DNA of 64,000 nt from WHSW01 sp963851045 (GTDB lineage: Bacteria > Actinomycetota > Thermoleophilia > Solirubrobacterales > 70-9), in NCBI GenBank assembly GCA_963851045.1, contig CAWKNC010000002.1:868001-932000 (forward strand). The letters run 5' to 3'. How positions within the stretch are numbered: the stretch's first letter is position 1; every line of letters begins with the position of its first letter. The translations under genes and the position numbers were made by a program. The notes below the pieces were generated by a model. The model was not told the origin of the DNA. It saw only the letters and a list, made by a program, of their open reading frames with translations, and did not search any database. Below are positions 33,780 to 41,681 of the stretch, piece after piece.

Positions 33780-33857
33780 GTTGCGGGGTCGGCCGCTCAA
33801 GCACACGCCCCGTCCAGGCACGCCGGTTAGCACTTCTCCGCGATTTGACAAGCCATC

Positions 33858-33871
33858 TGGACGAACGTCCA
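33858..33871. promoter_or_regulatory. Operator-like palindrome upstream of the beta-helix gene
   Basis: TGGACGAACGTCCA is a perfect inverted repeat with 6-base arms around AA, 52 bases ahead of the GTG at 33923. A TTGACA (33845-33850) lies 7 bases to its left, so a bound regulator would cover the spacer and -10 area of that promoter. No cognate regulator gene is adjacent. Confidence 0.4.
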
Positions 33872-33922
33872 AAAAACCGGCGTTCAGTGGGGTTCTGCGG
33901 GCCTGCGCCGATCCAGAGGACT

Positions 33923-35248
33923 GTGAAGCACCGGAACACAATTCTTCTCCCCGCCTTGATCCTCGCCCTCTCGATTCCAAGCGCGGCCTCCGCGCAGGAC
34001 ACCGCGGCCGCATCGGCGCCCGCCACCTGCGACGTCGTCGCAGCGCCGAACGGCAACGACTCCGCCGCCGGAACGGTCGAGCAGCCGGTGCGCAGCGCAG
34101 GTCGCCTCGCCGAGGCCCTCGCGGACGGAGAGACGGGCTGCTTTCGCACAGGTACCTACGGCTTCTCCGAGCTCAACATCCGCGCCGCCCAGGCGACGGT
34201 GACCTCCTTCCCCGACGAGCGCGCCACGCTCAAGGGCCAGGTTCGCATCGAGCGCACGGCCACGGGGACGGTCCTCGAGAACCTCGACCTCAACGGGTTG
34301 AACCCGGACGACAACTTCAGCCCGCTCGTCTATGCGGACGACGCGATCATTCGCGGCAACGACATCTTCAACCACGACACCACCAACTGCATCCATCTCG
34401 CCCGCTACTACGACGCTCCCGCGCCCGCCGACGTGATCATCGAGGGCAACGAGATCCACAACTGCGGAGGAAACGCTCCCAACCACGACCACGGCATCTA
34501 CATCGCCGAGTCGCGTGATCTGATCATTCGCGACAACGTCATCTACGACAACGCCGACCGTGGCATCCAGCTCTGGCCCGACGCGCAGGGCACCCACGTC
34601 TACGGCAACGTCATCGACGGCAACGGCCAGGGAATCCTCTTCGGCGGCTACGAGGGCCTCTCGACCAACCACACGGTCGTCGAGAACAACATCATCACCA
34701 ACTCGCACGTCCGCCACAACGTCGAGGGCTACTGGCCCGACGACATGCGGCTTCCGCAGGACAACGTCGTTCGCAACAACTGCGTCTTCGGCGCAGAGGG
34801 TTGGTACGCCGAGAGGGACGGCAGCGGCATCCAGTCACAACTGGTCGGTTTCACCGCCGAGCACAACATCGTCGCCGACCCCGGGTACGTCAACGCGGCG
34901 GCTCACGACTACACGCTGAAGCCCGGCAGCCCCTGCGCCGGCGTCCTCGACGGCGACCCGAGCGTTGCGCTTCCGATCTCGCTCGAGACGACAACGACCC
35001 GCGTCCCCGAGGGCGGCCGTGCCACCCTCACCGGAAGCGTGCCCACGACGGTCACCGGCGAGGTCTCGATCCTTCTCAAGCGCAAGGGCCGACCGTGGGT
35101 CAGGGCCGGCAAGGGCCACGTTCGCGGCCAGCGCTTCGTCACTCGCCTTCGCATCGCAAAGACCACCCGCTTCAAGGCCCGCGCCGAGGGCGCTCTGGAC
35201 TCGAACGCGGTCAAGGTCGCCGCGGTCAACGCAAAGCGCAAGGGCTGA
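33923..35248 (+). CDS. Secreted right-handed parallel beta-helix protein
   Basis: 441 residues from GTG 33923, which has AGAGGA 4 bases upstream. Residues 1-23 form a signal peptide ending ASAQ. The body is a parallel beta-helix with many short N-x-I repeats (IIRGNDIFNH, IIEGNEIHNCGG, IIRDNVIYDN, VYGNVIDGN, VENNIITNS), the fold of pectate/alginate lyases and C5-epimerases. About 80 C-terminal residues are basic and beta-rich (RKGRPWVRAGKGHVRGQRF), perhaps a wall- or polysaccharide-binding domain. It lies inside the exopolysaccharide locus, so it likely cleaves, epimerises or binds that polymer. Catalytic residues cannot be assigned. Confidence 0.75.
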   Translation: MKHRNTILLPALILALSIPSAASAQDTAAASAPATCDVVAAPNGNDSAAGTVEQPVRSAGRLAEALADGETGCFRTGTYGFSELNIRAAQATVTSFPDERATLKGQVRIERTATGTVLENLDLNGLNPDDNFSPLVYADDAIIRGNDIFNHDTTNCIHLARYYDAPAPADVIIEGNEIHNCGGNAPNHDHGIYIAESRDLIIRDNVIYDNADRGIQLWPDAQGTHVYGNVIDGNGQGILFGGYEGLSTNHTVVENNIITNSHVRHNVEGYWPDDMRLPQDNVVRNNCVFGAEGWYAERDGSGIQSQLVGFTAEHNIVADPGYVNAAAHDYTLKPGSPCAGVLDGDPSVALPISLETTTTRVPEGGRATLTGSVPTTVTGEVSILLKRKGRPWVRAGKGHVRGQRFVTRLRIAKTTRFKARAEGALDSNAVKVAAVNAKRKG

Positions 35249-35254
35249 TCGCGC

Positions 35255-37054
35255 TCAGCTGATGAGCCGAGCCGAGGCGGCGTTTCGCGCTCGGCTCGCG
35301 TGCTCGGCAAGGGTCCAGGCTCCGGTCTGGCGAATCCACCGCAGCGATCGCGACGACTTGAGAGCGAACGCGCGGTCGTTGTCCGCACGGTAGATGCCGA
35401 CGCGAGGCCACGAGAGTGCCCGAGGCGTCTCGAAGCGCGTGGGCAGCGAGGCGCCGGTGAGATAGCCGGCATCGCGCGTTGCGAGGATCACACGCTCGTC
35501 GACGGCGCCGTACGGGTAGGCGATCGAGCGAACCGGGTGGCCGAGCTCGCGCTCGAGAACAGCCCGCGAGTCGACCAGCTCGGCGGACAACGCCTCGTCG
35601 TCAAGCGTTGGGAGGCGGGGGTGGGAGCACGTGTGCGAGCCGATCTCCCAGCCGGCCCTCTCGAGCTCACGGATCTGATCCCACGTAAGCGCATCCAGCT
35701 CGCGTGCGTGTGGTCCGCCGGCCCATTCTGAGATGCCGGTCCAAGAGAGCGGCTTCGCGTCGGGGAAGTCGGTGGGGACGAAGACGGTCGCGGGAACCCC
35801 GAGGTTTGCGAGGACGGGCGCTGCGGCGGTCAGCATCGACTCGTAGCCGTCGTCAAAGGTCACCGCCACGCGCTTGCCCTCCGGGTCACCCAGCACCGCG
35901 TCGCTGAACGTCACGCCCTCATAGCCACGCTTGATGAGCCGGCCGACGTGCGATTCAAGCTGTTCGCACGTAACCGCGAGCCGCGATGGCCACTCGTCGC
36001 TGACCGCGTGATAGCAGAGCACCAGAACCTCGCCGTGATCGGGCCGATGGCGCCACGGCAGCCGCTCGGCAACCTTGGTGCTGCGCGGCACGACGAGACG
36101 AAACGCGACCTTGCTCGCCGTCGCGCGTGCCTGCGCCGCTCGCGACTGCTGGTAGCCGCGGAAGCGCTCGGCGGCCGCGATCAGCTCGGGGCGAGGGCTG
36201 ACGACCTCCATCGCCTCTAGCTGGGTGATGTGCAGCTGGTGGTAGGCGCCGCTGGCGACGTTCGGGATCGGGTGCGGAAAAAGGTCGTACAGCGACCACG
36301 AGCCCGTGTCGAAGCGCTCGATCTCCTGCGCGAGCGTTTCGAGCCCCTGGTCGTAGAGATCCATCGCGTCCTGATCGCCCAGGCCGAGACCGACGTCGCG
36401 CAGTCCCCAGAGGGCGAAAAAGGCGCCGTTGAGCACGTAGGAGGCCGGGTTCGTCGGATACTCCTCCAAGAAGAAGCCGCCGCCGAGCTCGGTCGCGACG
36501 CCGCCCTCGCGCGTCGCAATGGCCATCGGCTTCAGCGCCGCCAGCGCTGCCTCGGCGTAGCGGTCGTCACCCGTTAGCGCGTGCAGGCGAACGAAGACGC
36601 TCGCGCCCTCGCCCTGGGCCATCGCCGAGAGCCAGGGCGGTCGCAGCCAGTAGCTGTGGGGCATCGCGATGCGATGCGGCCAGCCGCCGTCGGAGCCCTG
36701 CTCGTCGATGAGCTCGTTCGCGATGGTGAGCGCGAGCTGAAGCCACTCGTCGCCGTCGCCGTTGAGGTGGCGCTCGATGCACCCCAGGGCAAGCTGGGTC
36801 GAGGCGACGTGGATGCGCTGCTCGGGAGGGGGAAGCCAGTCCGGCGGCCACTCGGTCGAGTCGGCCTTCGACGAGAAGTCGATGTAGTAGCCGCTGACGG
36901 ACTCGGCATCGATCCGTGAGCCGACAGGTGGCGAAAACGAACCGGCCGTGCTGAGCACGTTCGGTGCCCCCGGGTGCACCTGCCAGAATCGCCGCAACCG
37001 GTCGAGAGCGGGACGTTGAGCTCCGGCGTCGGGATCGTTGTCGGTGCCCTCCAT
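35255..37054 (-). CDS. Fusion: D-glucuronyl C5-epimerase-like domain plus polysaccharide deacetylase
   Basis: 599 residues from the ATG complementary to 37052-37054 (an in-frame start at 37099 is possible). Residues ~60-320 are all-alpha and match the C-terminal domain of D-glucuronyl C5-epimerases: WLSAMAQGEGASVFVRLH, GFFLEEYPTNPASYVLNGAFF in part, FDTGSWSLYDLF and AYHQLHITQLEAM. Residues ~355-560 are a carbohydrate esterase family 4 (NodB) domain with TFDDGY at 399-404 and the zinc HxxxH in SHTCSHP. No signal peptide is visible. It suggests that uronic acid epimerisation and N- or O-deacetylation act on one polymer. It ends 6 bases after the convergent beta-helix gene. Confidence 0.78.
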   Translation of the reverse strand: MEGTDNDPDAGAQRPALDRLRRFWQVHPGAPNVLSTAGSFSPPVGSRIDAESVSGYYIDFSSKADSTEWPPDWLPPPEQRIHVASTQLALGCIERHLNGDGDEWLQLALTIANELIDEQGSDGGWPHRIAMPHSYWLRPPWLSAMAQGEGASVFVRLHALTGDDRYAEAALAALKPMAIATREGGVATELGGGFFLEEYPTNPASYVLNGAFFALWGLRDVGLGLGDQDAMDLYDQGLETLAQEIERFDTGSWSLYDLFPHPIPNVASGAYHQLHITQLEAMEVVSPRPELIAAAERFRGYQQSRAAQARATASKVAFRLVVPRSTKVAERLPWRHRPDHGEVLVLCYHAVSDEWPSRLAVTCEQLESHVGRLIKRGYEGVTFSDAVLGDPEGKRVAVTFDDGYESMLTAAAPVLANLGVPATVFVPTDFPDAKPLSWTGISEWAGGPHARELDALTWDQIRELERAGWEIGSHTCSHPRLPTLDDEALSAELVDSRAVLERELGHPVRSIAYPYGAVDERVILATRDAGYLTGASLPTRFETPRALSWPRVGIYRADNDRAFALKSSRSLRWIRQTGAWTLAEHASRARNAASARLIS

Positions 37055-38246
37055 CACAAGCCAAGCTACAAAACCGTCGCTCGATGCACGCGAGCGCAAG
37101 CTCCGCGTCCTGACGATGTCGGACCGAATCGGTGGCCACGGAGGTGCCGAGGCGTTTGCGCGCGAGGTCGCTCAACGCCTCGACCGCGAGCGTTTCGAAT
37201 CGGTCTTCTGCGTCACTCGCCACCGACCCTCGGCCGACGACCAGTGGGTTCTCGACGAACTGGCTGCGACCCAGACTGAGTTCCTCGGGATCGAGCGCAC
37301 CGGGAAGCTGGACCTGGGCTCATGGCGGGGTCTCGTCACGGAGATGCGCCGGCGCCGGATCGACGTCCTCCACACCCACAAGATTGGCTCCAACTTCTGG
37401 GGCGCAATGATCGCGCCGCGCGTGCCGGTTCCGGTTTTTGTCGCCCACGAGCACAGCTGGTCGTTTGAGGGGCAGCCACGGCGCAGGGCGATCGATCGCT
37501 TTTTGATCGGCCGTCGCGCCGACGCCTTCGTTGCCGTGTCGGAGGCTGATCGCCGTCGGATGATCGAGATCGAGAGGATCTCTCCCGAGACGGTGAGGTT
37601 CATCCAGAACGGCATCCCCGATCCGAAGCCGCCACGTCGGGCGGCCGAGGTGCGGGCCGAGCTGGGTTTCGCTGCCGATAGACCGCTCGCCGCGGCCGTG
37701 GGCACGCTGCGCCCCGAGAAGGCCTATGAGAGCGTGATCGACGCGGCGGCGCTCCTGCGGCGCGAGATCCCCGACGTTGGCGTCCTCATCATCGGTGGGG
37801 AGGAGAGCGACACGACCACCGGCAGGGCGCCGCTCGAACAGCAAATTCGCGATCTCGGGCTCGAGGAGACCGTATATCTGCTCGGCTTTCGAAAGGACGT
37901 CTTCGACATCATCAGCGCGGTTGACGTCGCTTTCTTGAACTCCGACCGCGAGGGCAGCCCGCTCTCGGTCATGGAGTACATGGAGGCTGCGAAGCCCGTG
38001 GTCGCCACACGGGTTGGTGGCGTGCCCGACATCGTCGTCGATGGCGAGACGGGCATGCTCATCGACCCGCGCAGCCCGGACCAGCTTGCGAGCGCCCTCG
38101 CGGCCATCCTCGCCGACTCCGCGCGCGCTCGCGAGATGGGGGAGGCCGGACGCCTGCGCCGCCGAGAGCTCTACTCGATCGACGCGACCACGCGGGCCAT
38201 TGAGACGCTCTATCTGGAACTGGCTCACCGAAAGGGCCTGCTTTGA
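37044..38246 (+). CDS. Glycosyltransferase family 4 protein
   Basis: 400 residues from GTG 37044 (TTG 37038 is an alternative; the first core strand KLRVLTMSDRIGGHGGAE needs a start upstream of the ATG at 37116). GT-B markers are GGAEAFAREVAQRL, VAHEHSW, FIQNGIPDP, GTLRPEKAYE, and the donor-site FLNSDREGSPLSVMEYMEAA with E-x7-E. It adds a sugar to the repeat unit. Its 5' end overlaps the divergent epimerase/deacetylase start by about 11 bases. The next gene begins inside its stop (TTGA). Confidence 0.86.
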   Translation: MPSITSQATKPSLDARERKLRVLTMSDRIGGHGGAEAFAREVAQRLDRERFESVFCVTRHRPSADDQWVLDELAATQTEFLGIERTGKLDLGSWRGLVTEMRRRRIDVLHTHKIGSNFWGAMIAPRVPVPVFVAHEHSWSFEGQPRRRAIDRFLIGRRADAFVAVSEADRRRMIEIERISPETVRFIQNGIPDPKPPRRAAEVRAELGFAADRPLAAAVGTLRPEKAYESVIDAAALLRREIPDVGVLIIGGEESDTTTGRAPLEQQIRDLGLEETVYLLGFRKDVFDIISAVDVAFLNSDREGSPLSVMEYMEAAKPVVATRVGGVPDIVVDGETGMLIDPRSPDQLASALAAILADSARAREMGEAGRLRRRELYSIDATTRAIETLYLELAHRKGLL

Positions 38247-39367
38247 GGACGGCGCTGATTCACGACCTCGCGGGCATCGATGCGATTGAGTCGCAATGGA
38301 CCGAGCTCACGATCGCGCGGGGCAATGCCTTCACCAGCCCGCAGTGGGTTCGTGCATGGGCCGAACAGACGACCCAGCAGCTCGCGATTGCCGCCGTGCA
38401 CCGTGACGACGGCTCGCTGGCGGGGGTGATGCCGATGGCCGTTGACCGTCCACGGCGGGGCACTGTGCGTTTCGCGGGCGCTGCTCTCGGCGATCGATTC
38501 GGTCCTGTCTGCATGCCGGGCGATGAGGCCGAGGTGGCGACCGCCGGCCTGGCGGCGATCGTGGCAAGCGACCTGCGTCCGGCAATGACGATCCTGCATC
38601 GAATTGACGCCGACAGCGATTGGTCCGACCGGGTCGGCGTCGCCGGCCGGCGAGGAACCACCAGGATCGTCCAGAGTCCCGCCGATCTGCTCTACATCCC
38701 GGCGGGCGAGACCGACTGGGAGGGTTATCTGGCGACCCGATCGTCGAAGTTTCGCCAGCGCGTTGTCCGCGGGCTCGAGAAGACGCTCGCCAAGGAGCAC
38801 GAGTTCGCGGTACGCGAGTCGAACGGCCCGTCGGAGCTCGAGACCGACCTCGACACGCTCTATCGCCTGCACGATCTGCGCCATGCCGAGGACTCCTCTA
38901 TCGCAGCGGGGTCCGATCGCGAGGTCCTGCGAGCGTTCGCCGGCGCCGCAAGCGACGCTGGCTGGCTGCGCCTGCGCCTGCTCGAGGTCGAAGGCACGCC
39001 CGTGGCGGCCTTCCTCGGCTGGCACATCGGTGGCTCCTACGGGATCTATCAGAGCGGCTTCGACCCTGAATGGGCGCGCTACAGCGTCGGGATGCTCCTC
39101 TTGGTCACCACCGTCCGCGCGGGGTTCGAGGAGAACGCGGTCGAGGTCGACATGCTCCTCGGTGAAGAGGACTACAAACAGCGTTTCGCTGCAGCGACCC
39201 GACAGGTCCACACGGTCACGCTCGTGCCATCACTGAGCCGCGCCCGTCTACTCGTGGGTGCGGAGGCGGCCGCGCGCAAACGGGCGCGTGGGCTCGCCGA
39301 CCGACCTCACATCGGCGCCGCCCTCAAACGGGCCGCACGCCTGCTTCCGACCGGGCGGCGGGGCTAG
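38243..39367 (+). CDS. GNAT-fold acyltransferase (CelD/BcsL-like)
   Basis: 374 residues. The layout FTSPQWVRAWAEQ near the N-terminus, a central RSSKFRQRVVRGLEK region and AAFLGWHIGGSYGIYQSGFDPEWARYSVG (quoted in part) is that of the duplicated GNAT proteins found in exopolysaccharide clusters (CelD/BcsL, FemAB-like). They acylate sugars or transfer amino acids. TTG 38243 overlaps the preceding stop (TTGA), so it is translationally coupled to the glycosyltransferase. Donor and acceptor unknown; sugar acylation is inferred from context. Confidence 0.78.
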   Translation: MRTALIHDLAGIDAIESQWTELTIARGNAFTSPQWVRAWAEQTTQQLAIAAVHRDDGSLAGVMPMAVDRPRRGTVRFAGAALGDRFGPVCMPGDEAEVATAGLAAIVASDLRPAMTILHRIDADSDWSDRVGVAGRRGTTRIVQSPADLLYIPAGETDWEGYLATRSSKFRQRVVRGLEKTLAKEHEFAVRESNGPSELETDLDTLYRLHDLRHAEDSSIAAGSDREVLRAFAGAASDAGWLRLRLLEVEGTPVAAFLGWHIGGSYGIYQSGFDPEWARYSVGMLLLVTTVRAGFEENAVEVDMLLGEEDYKQRFAAATRQVHTVTLVPSLSRARLLVGAEAAARKRARGLADRPHIGAALKRAARLLPTGRRG

Positions 39368-39377
39368 GACGCGCGGG

Positions 39378-40229
39378 TTACGCGCGGCTGCCGACCCGGC
39401 GCACGACATTGCGCCCGGCTCGCATCGTCCGCCAAGCGCCGACCTTGACCCGGTCGGCGACATCGCTTTCGCCGGGTGCCTTTGGCGAGAGGTGGAGCTT
39501 GCGTAGCCGCGAGTTCATCGCATAGACATCGACGACCTCGGCGCTTCGCTTCGTATAGAAGGATGTCGAGAGGGAGATCGAGTAACTGTCGCCGTTGGTG
39601 ATCGCGTGCGGATCCTGCGGCGGGATGTGAACGCCGTCGCCGGGTCCCATATGGAACGTCTCGGCGTTGAACGGCATCTCGTTGATGTTGCGGTGCCCGC
39701 CGCCGTAGTAGCGCTCGGCCTCGACGCGCTCGGTCTCGGGATCCTTGAACTTCCCGATCGTGATCTCCTTGGTTCCGTGGATCTGGAAGAGCATGTTGTG
39801 CTCGGGATCGAAGTGCGACGGGACGTTGGAGTGCGCCGACGAGATCAGGATGTAGCACTCGCTTGAGATCCGGCCTCCCTCGAGATCGATCTGATCGGAA
39901 TGAATCTCGGACAGGATCTGCTCGGTCATCTCGGCGTACTCGGGATCGGTGTGGACTCGCTTCATCACCATCCACTTGCCGTTGGTCTCGATCCCGCGGA
40001 TGACGTCGCCGGCGGTCAGCGTCGCATCCTGAACGCCACCGTCGGGAAGGATCGACGGCGCGTCGGAATCCGTGTGCTCGTACTGGTCGGCCGGCAGGCT
40101 GTCGGCGAGCTGGGCGAGACGCTCGATCTGAAGCAGCGGGTGATCGGAGAGGTTGTGGCGAACGGCGAACGCGTCGCGTCCGAACTTCGTCTGCATCACG
40201 TCGTAATCCACTTCGATGAAATTGCTCAT
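39378..40229 (-). CDS. Cupin-like / JmjC-type Fe(II)-oxygenase-fold protein
   Basis: 283 residues. The core is a cupin-8-like double-stranded beta-helix with metal ligands likely in SHFDPEHNMLFQIHG (H-x-D) and IPPQDPHAIT (distal His). The tail is basic (RVKVGAWRTMRAGRNVVRR). Related proteins hydroxylate peptides or sugars with 2-oxoglutarate. GAGGAG-like sequence precedes the ATG by 5 bases. It converges on the GNAT gene with 10 bases between stops. Role in the locus not known. Confidence 0.72.
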   Translation of the reverse strand: MSNFIEVDYDVMQTKFGRDAFAVRHNLSDHPLLQIERLAQLADSLPADQYEHTDSDAPSILPDGGVQDATLTAGDVIRGIETNGKWMVMKRVHTDPEYAEMTEQILSEIHSDQIDLEGGRISSECYILISSAHSNVPSHFDPEHNMLFQIHGTKEITIGKFKDPETERVEAERYYGGGHRNINEMPFNAETFHMGPGDGVHIPPQDPHAITNGDSYSISLSTSFYTKRSAEVVDVYAMNSRLRKLHLSPKAPGESDVADRVKVGAWRTMRAGRNVVRRVGSRA

Positions 40230-40301
40230 TGGCTCCTCGCGGGGTCTCGTTCAGGCTGCCGTAATAGCTTCGGCAAACCAAGGCCACGGCTGTAGTGGAT
40301 G

Positions 40302-41675
40302 CTAGTGGCGTTGCACGGGATGGCGGCTGACGCTGAGCATTGCCGGGCCCATTGCCAAGAGCAGCCACAGCGCCTTGCTGAACTGCTCGGAGATAAAGAT
40401 GTCGGCCACGAGAATGCCCGAGATCGCGGCGATCAGAGCTCGCGCAAGCAACTCCATCTCACGATCGCCCGCGCGCTTAAACGTGCGCACCGACTTGATC
40501 AGCGCGGCGAGGCAGGCGGCGATCAGCCCGAGGAAGAGGCTGACGCCGATGATCCCGTACTCGACGGCGGTCTCGAGATAGGTGTTGTGGACGACGATGT
40601 TGCGATCGATGATCAGGTCGCTGCGCGGCGCGGCGCCCGGCTCGAGCAGGTAGTTGCGCGATTCGATGGCGAAGTTGCCCCCGCCGACGCCCAGGAGCGG
40701 ATTGTCCTCGGCCATGCGCCAGGCGATCTGCCAGATCGTGTAGCGGCCCTCGGCGAAGCGGGCGTCGCCCTGCGTCGTCGACTCGAGGTGCTCGACCGCG
40801 CTCGGGGGTGCGAACGCTGAGAAGTAAATGAACCCGCCGGCCGCGACCGTCGCCGCGACCAGCAGCATCTGTGGCCGCCAGCGCCCCCCGGCGATCACGG
40901 CGACGATGAGCATCACGAAGAGGGCGATGAGCCCGCCGCGCGAGACCGTCATCAAGATCGTGAGGCCGCAGACCGAGCCCACGAGCAGCGCCCCGAGCTG
41001 AAGGAGCGGTCGGCGCAGGCCCAGCGCGGTGAACATGCACAGCGCCACGGCGGGAACGAGCACCGCCGAGAGCTCGTTCGGGTCCAGCGCGGCGCTCTCG
41101 AGGCGTCCGAACTCCGACTCGAACCGCCCAGGACTGAGCAGGCCGTAGATCGCGGCGATGAACGCTCCGGCGGCAAACGCGCCCATCAGCAGCGCCGCGT
41201 CGCGCCGACTTCGGATCGTGGTCGCGACGATGACGAAGAACCCGGCGTTGAGCAGGTAGCGCTGGACGGTTGAGAGCGCGTCGCCCGGGACCGTGGCCCA
41301 GATCGTGCTCAGCAACGTCCAGCCCAAGAAGCCGCCCAGGATGAAGGCGATCGTCCGCGTGTATTCGTTGGCGATCGGCACCCGCCGCGTCGACGTCATC
41401 ACGAGCGCCCAGGAGACGAACAGGAGGCCGCCGAGCACCTTGCTGAAACCCACGCTGGCGGCGCCGAACGGGACGATCTCCAGGAACGCGAGGAAGACGA
41501 AGAGCATCAGCCCGACCAGGAGGTCGGCGATGACGATGATCATGAACGCGATCCCGAACGAGGCTGCGATAGCGAGCTTCGGGTCGATCCCGGCAATCAG
41601 GCCGATCGCGATCGTCAGCGAGCCGACGGCGAGGCCGCCTAGCCACCGACTCAGGTCGGGCGGCGCGAGCGTCAT
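40302..41675 (-). CDS. O-antigen ligase / Wzy-type polymerase
   Basis: 457 residues, about 11-12 membrane segments and one long outer loop between segments 9 and 10. The Wzy_C signature is visible in LGVGGGNFAIESRNYL and VVHNTYLETAVEYGIIGVSLF. Such enzymes polymerise or ligate lipid-linked repeat units outside the membrane. In a locus that also has a flippase and a chain-length kinase, the polymerase role is more likely than ligation to a lipid core. The tyrosine-kinase gene precedes it on the same strand with 6 bases between. Confidence 0.86.
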   Translation of the reverse strand: MTLAPPDLSRWLGGLAVGSLTIAIGLIAGIDPKLAIAASFGIAFMIIVIADLLVGLMLFVFLAFLEIVPFGAASVGFSKVLGGLLFVSWALVMTSTRRVPIANEYTRTIAFILGGFLGWTLLSTIWATVPGDALSTVQRYLLNAGFFVIVATTIRSRRDAALLMGAFAAGAFIAAIYGLLSPGRFESEFGRLESAALDPNELSAVLVPAVALCMFTALGLRRPLLQLGALLVGSVCGLTILMTVSRGGLIALFVMLIVAVIAGGRWRPQMLLVAATVAAGGFIYFSAFAPPSAVEHLESTTQGDARFAEGRYTIWQIAWRMAEDNPLLGVGGGNFAIESRNYLLEPGAAPRSDLIIDRNIVVHNTYLETAVEYGIIGVSLFLGLIAACLAALIKSVRTFKRAGDREMELLARALIAAISGILVADIFISEQFSKALWLLLAMGPAMLSVSRHPVQRH

Positions 41676-41681
41676 TGGGCG

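Noticed and set aside
32088..33830. Very long plus-strand frame (580 codons) opposite the flippase
   Set aside because: Product is Arg/Glu/His-rich low complexity with no fold; the membrane-protein frame on the minus strand is well supported.
33740..33922. Extending the beta-helix gene to an upstream start at 33740
   Set aside because: It would overlap the flippase start and skip the AGAGGA-preceded GTG with the signal peptide directly after it.
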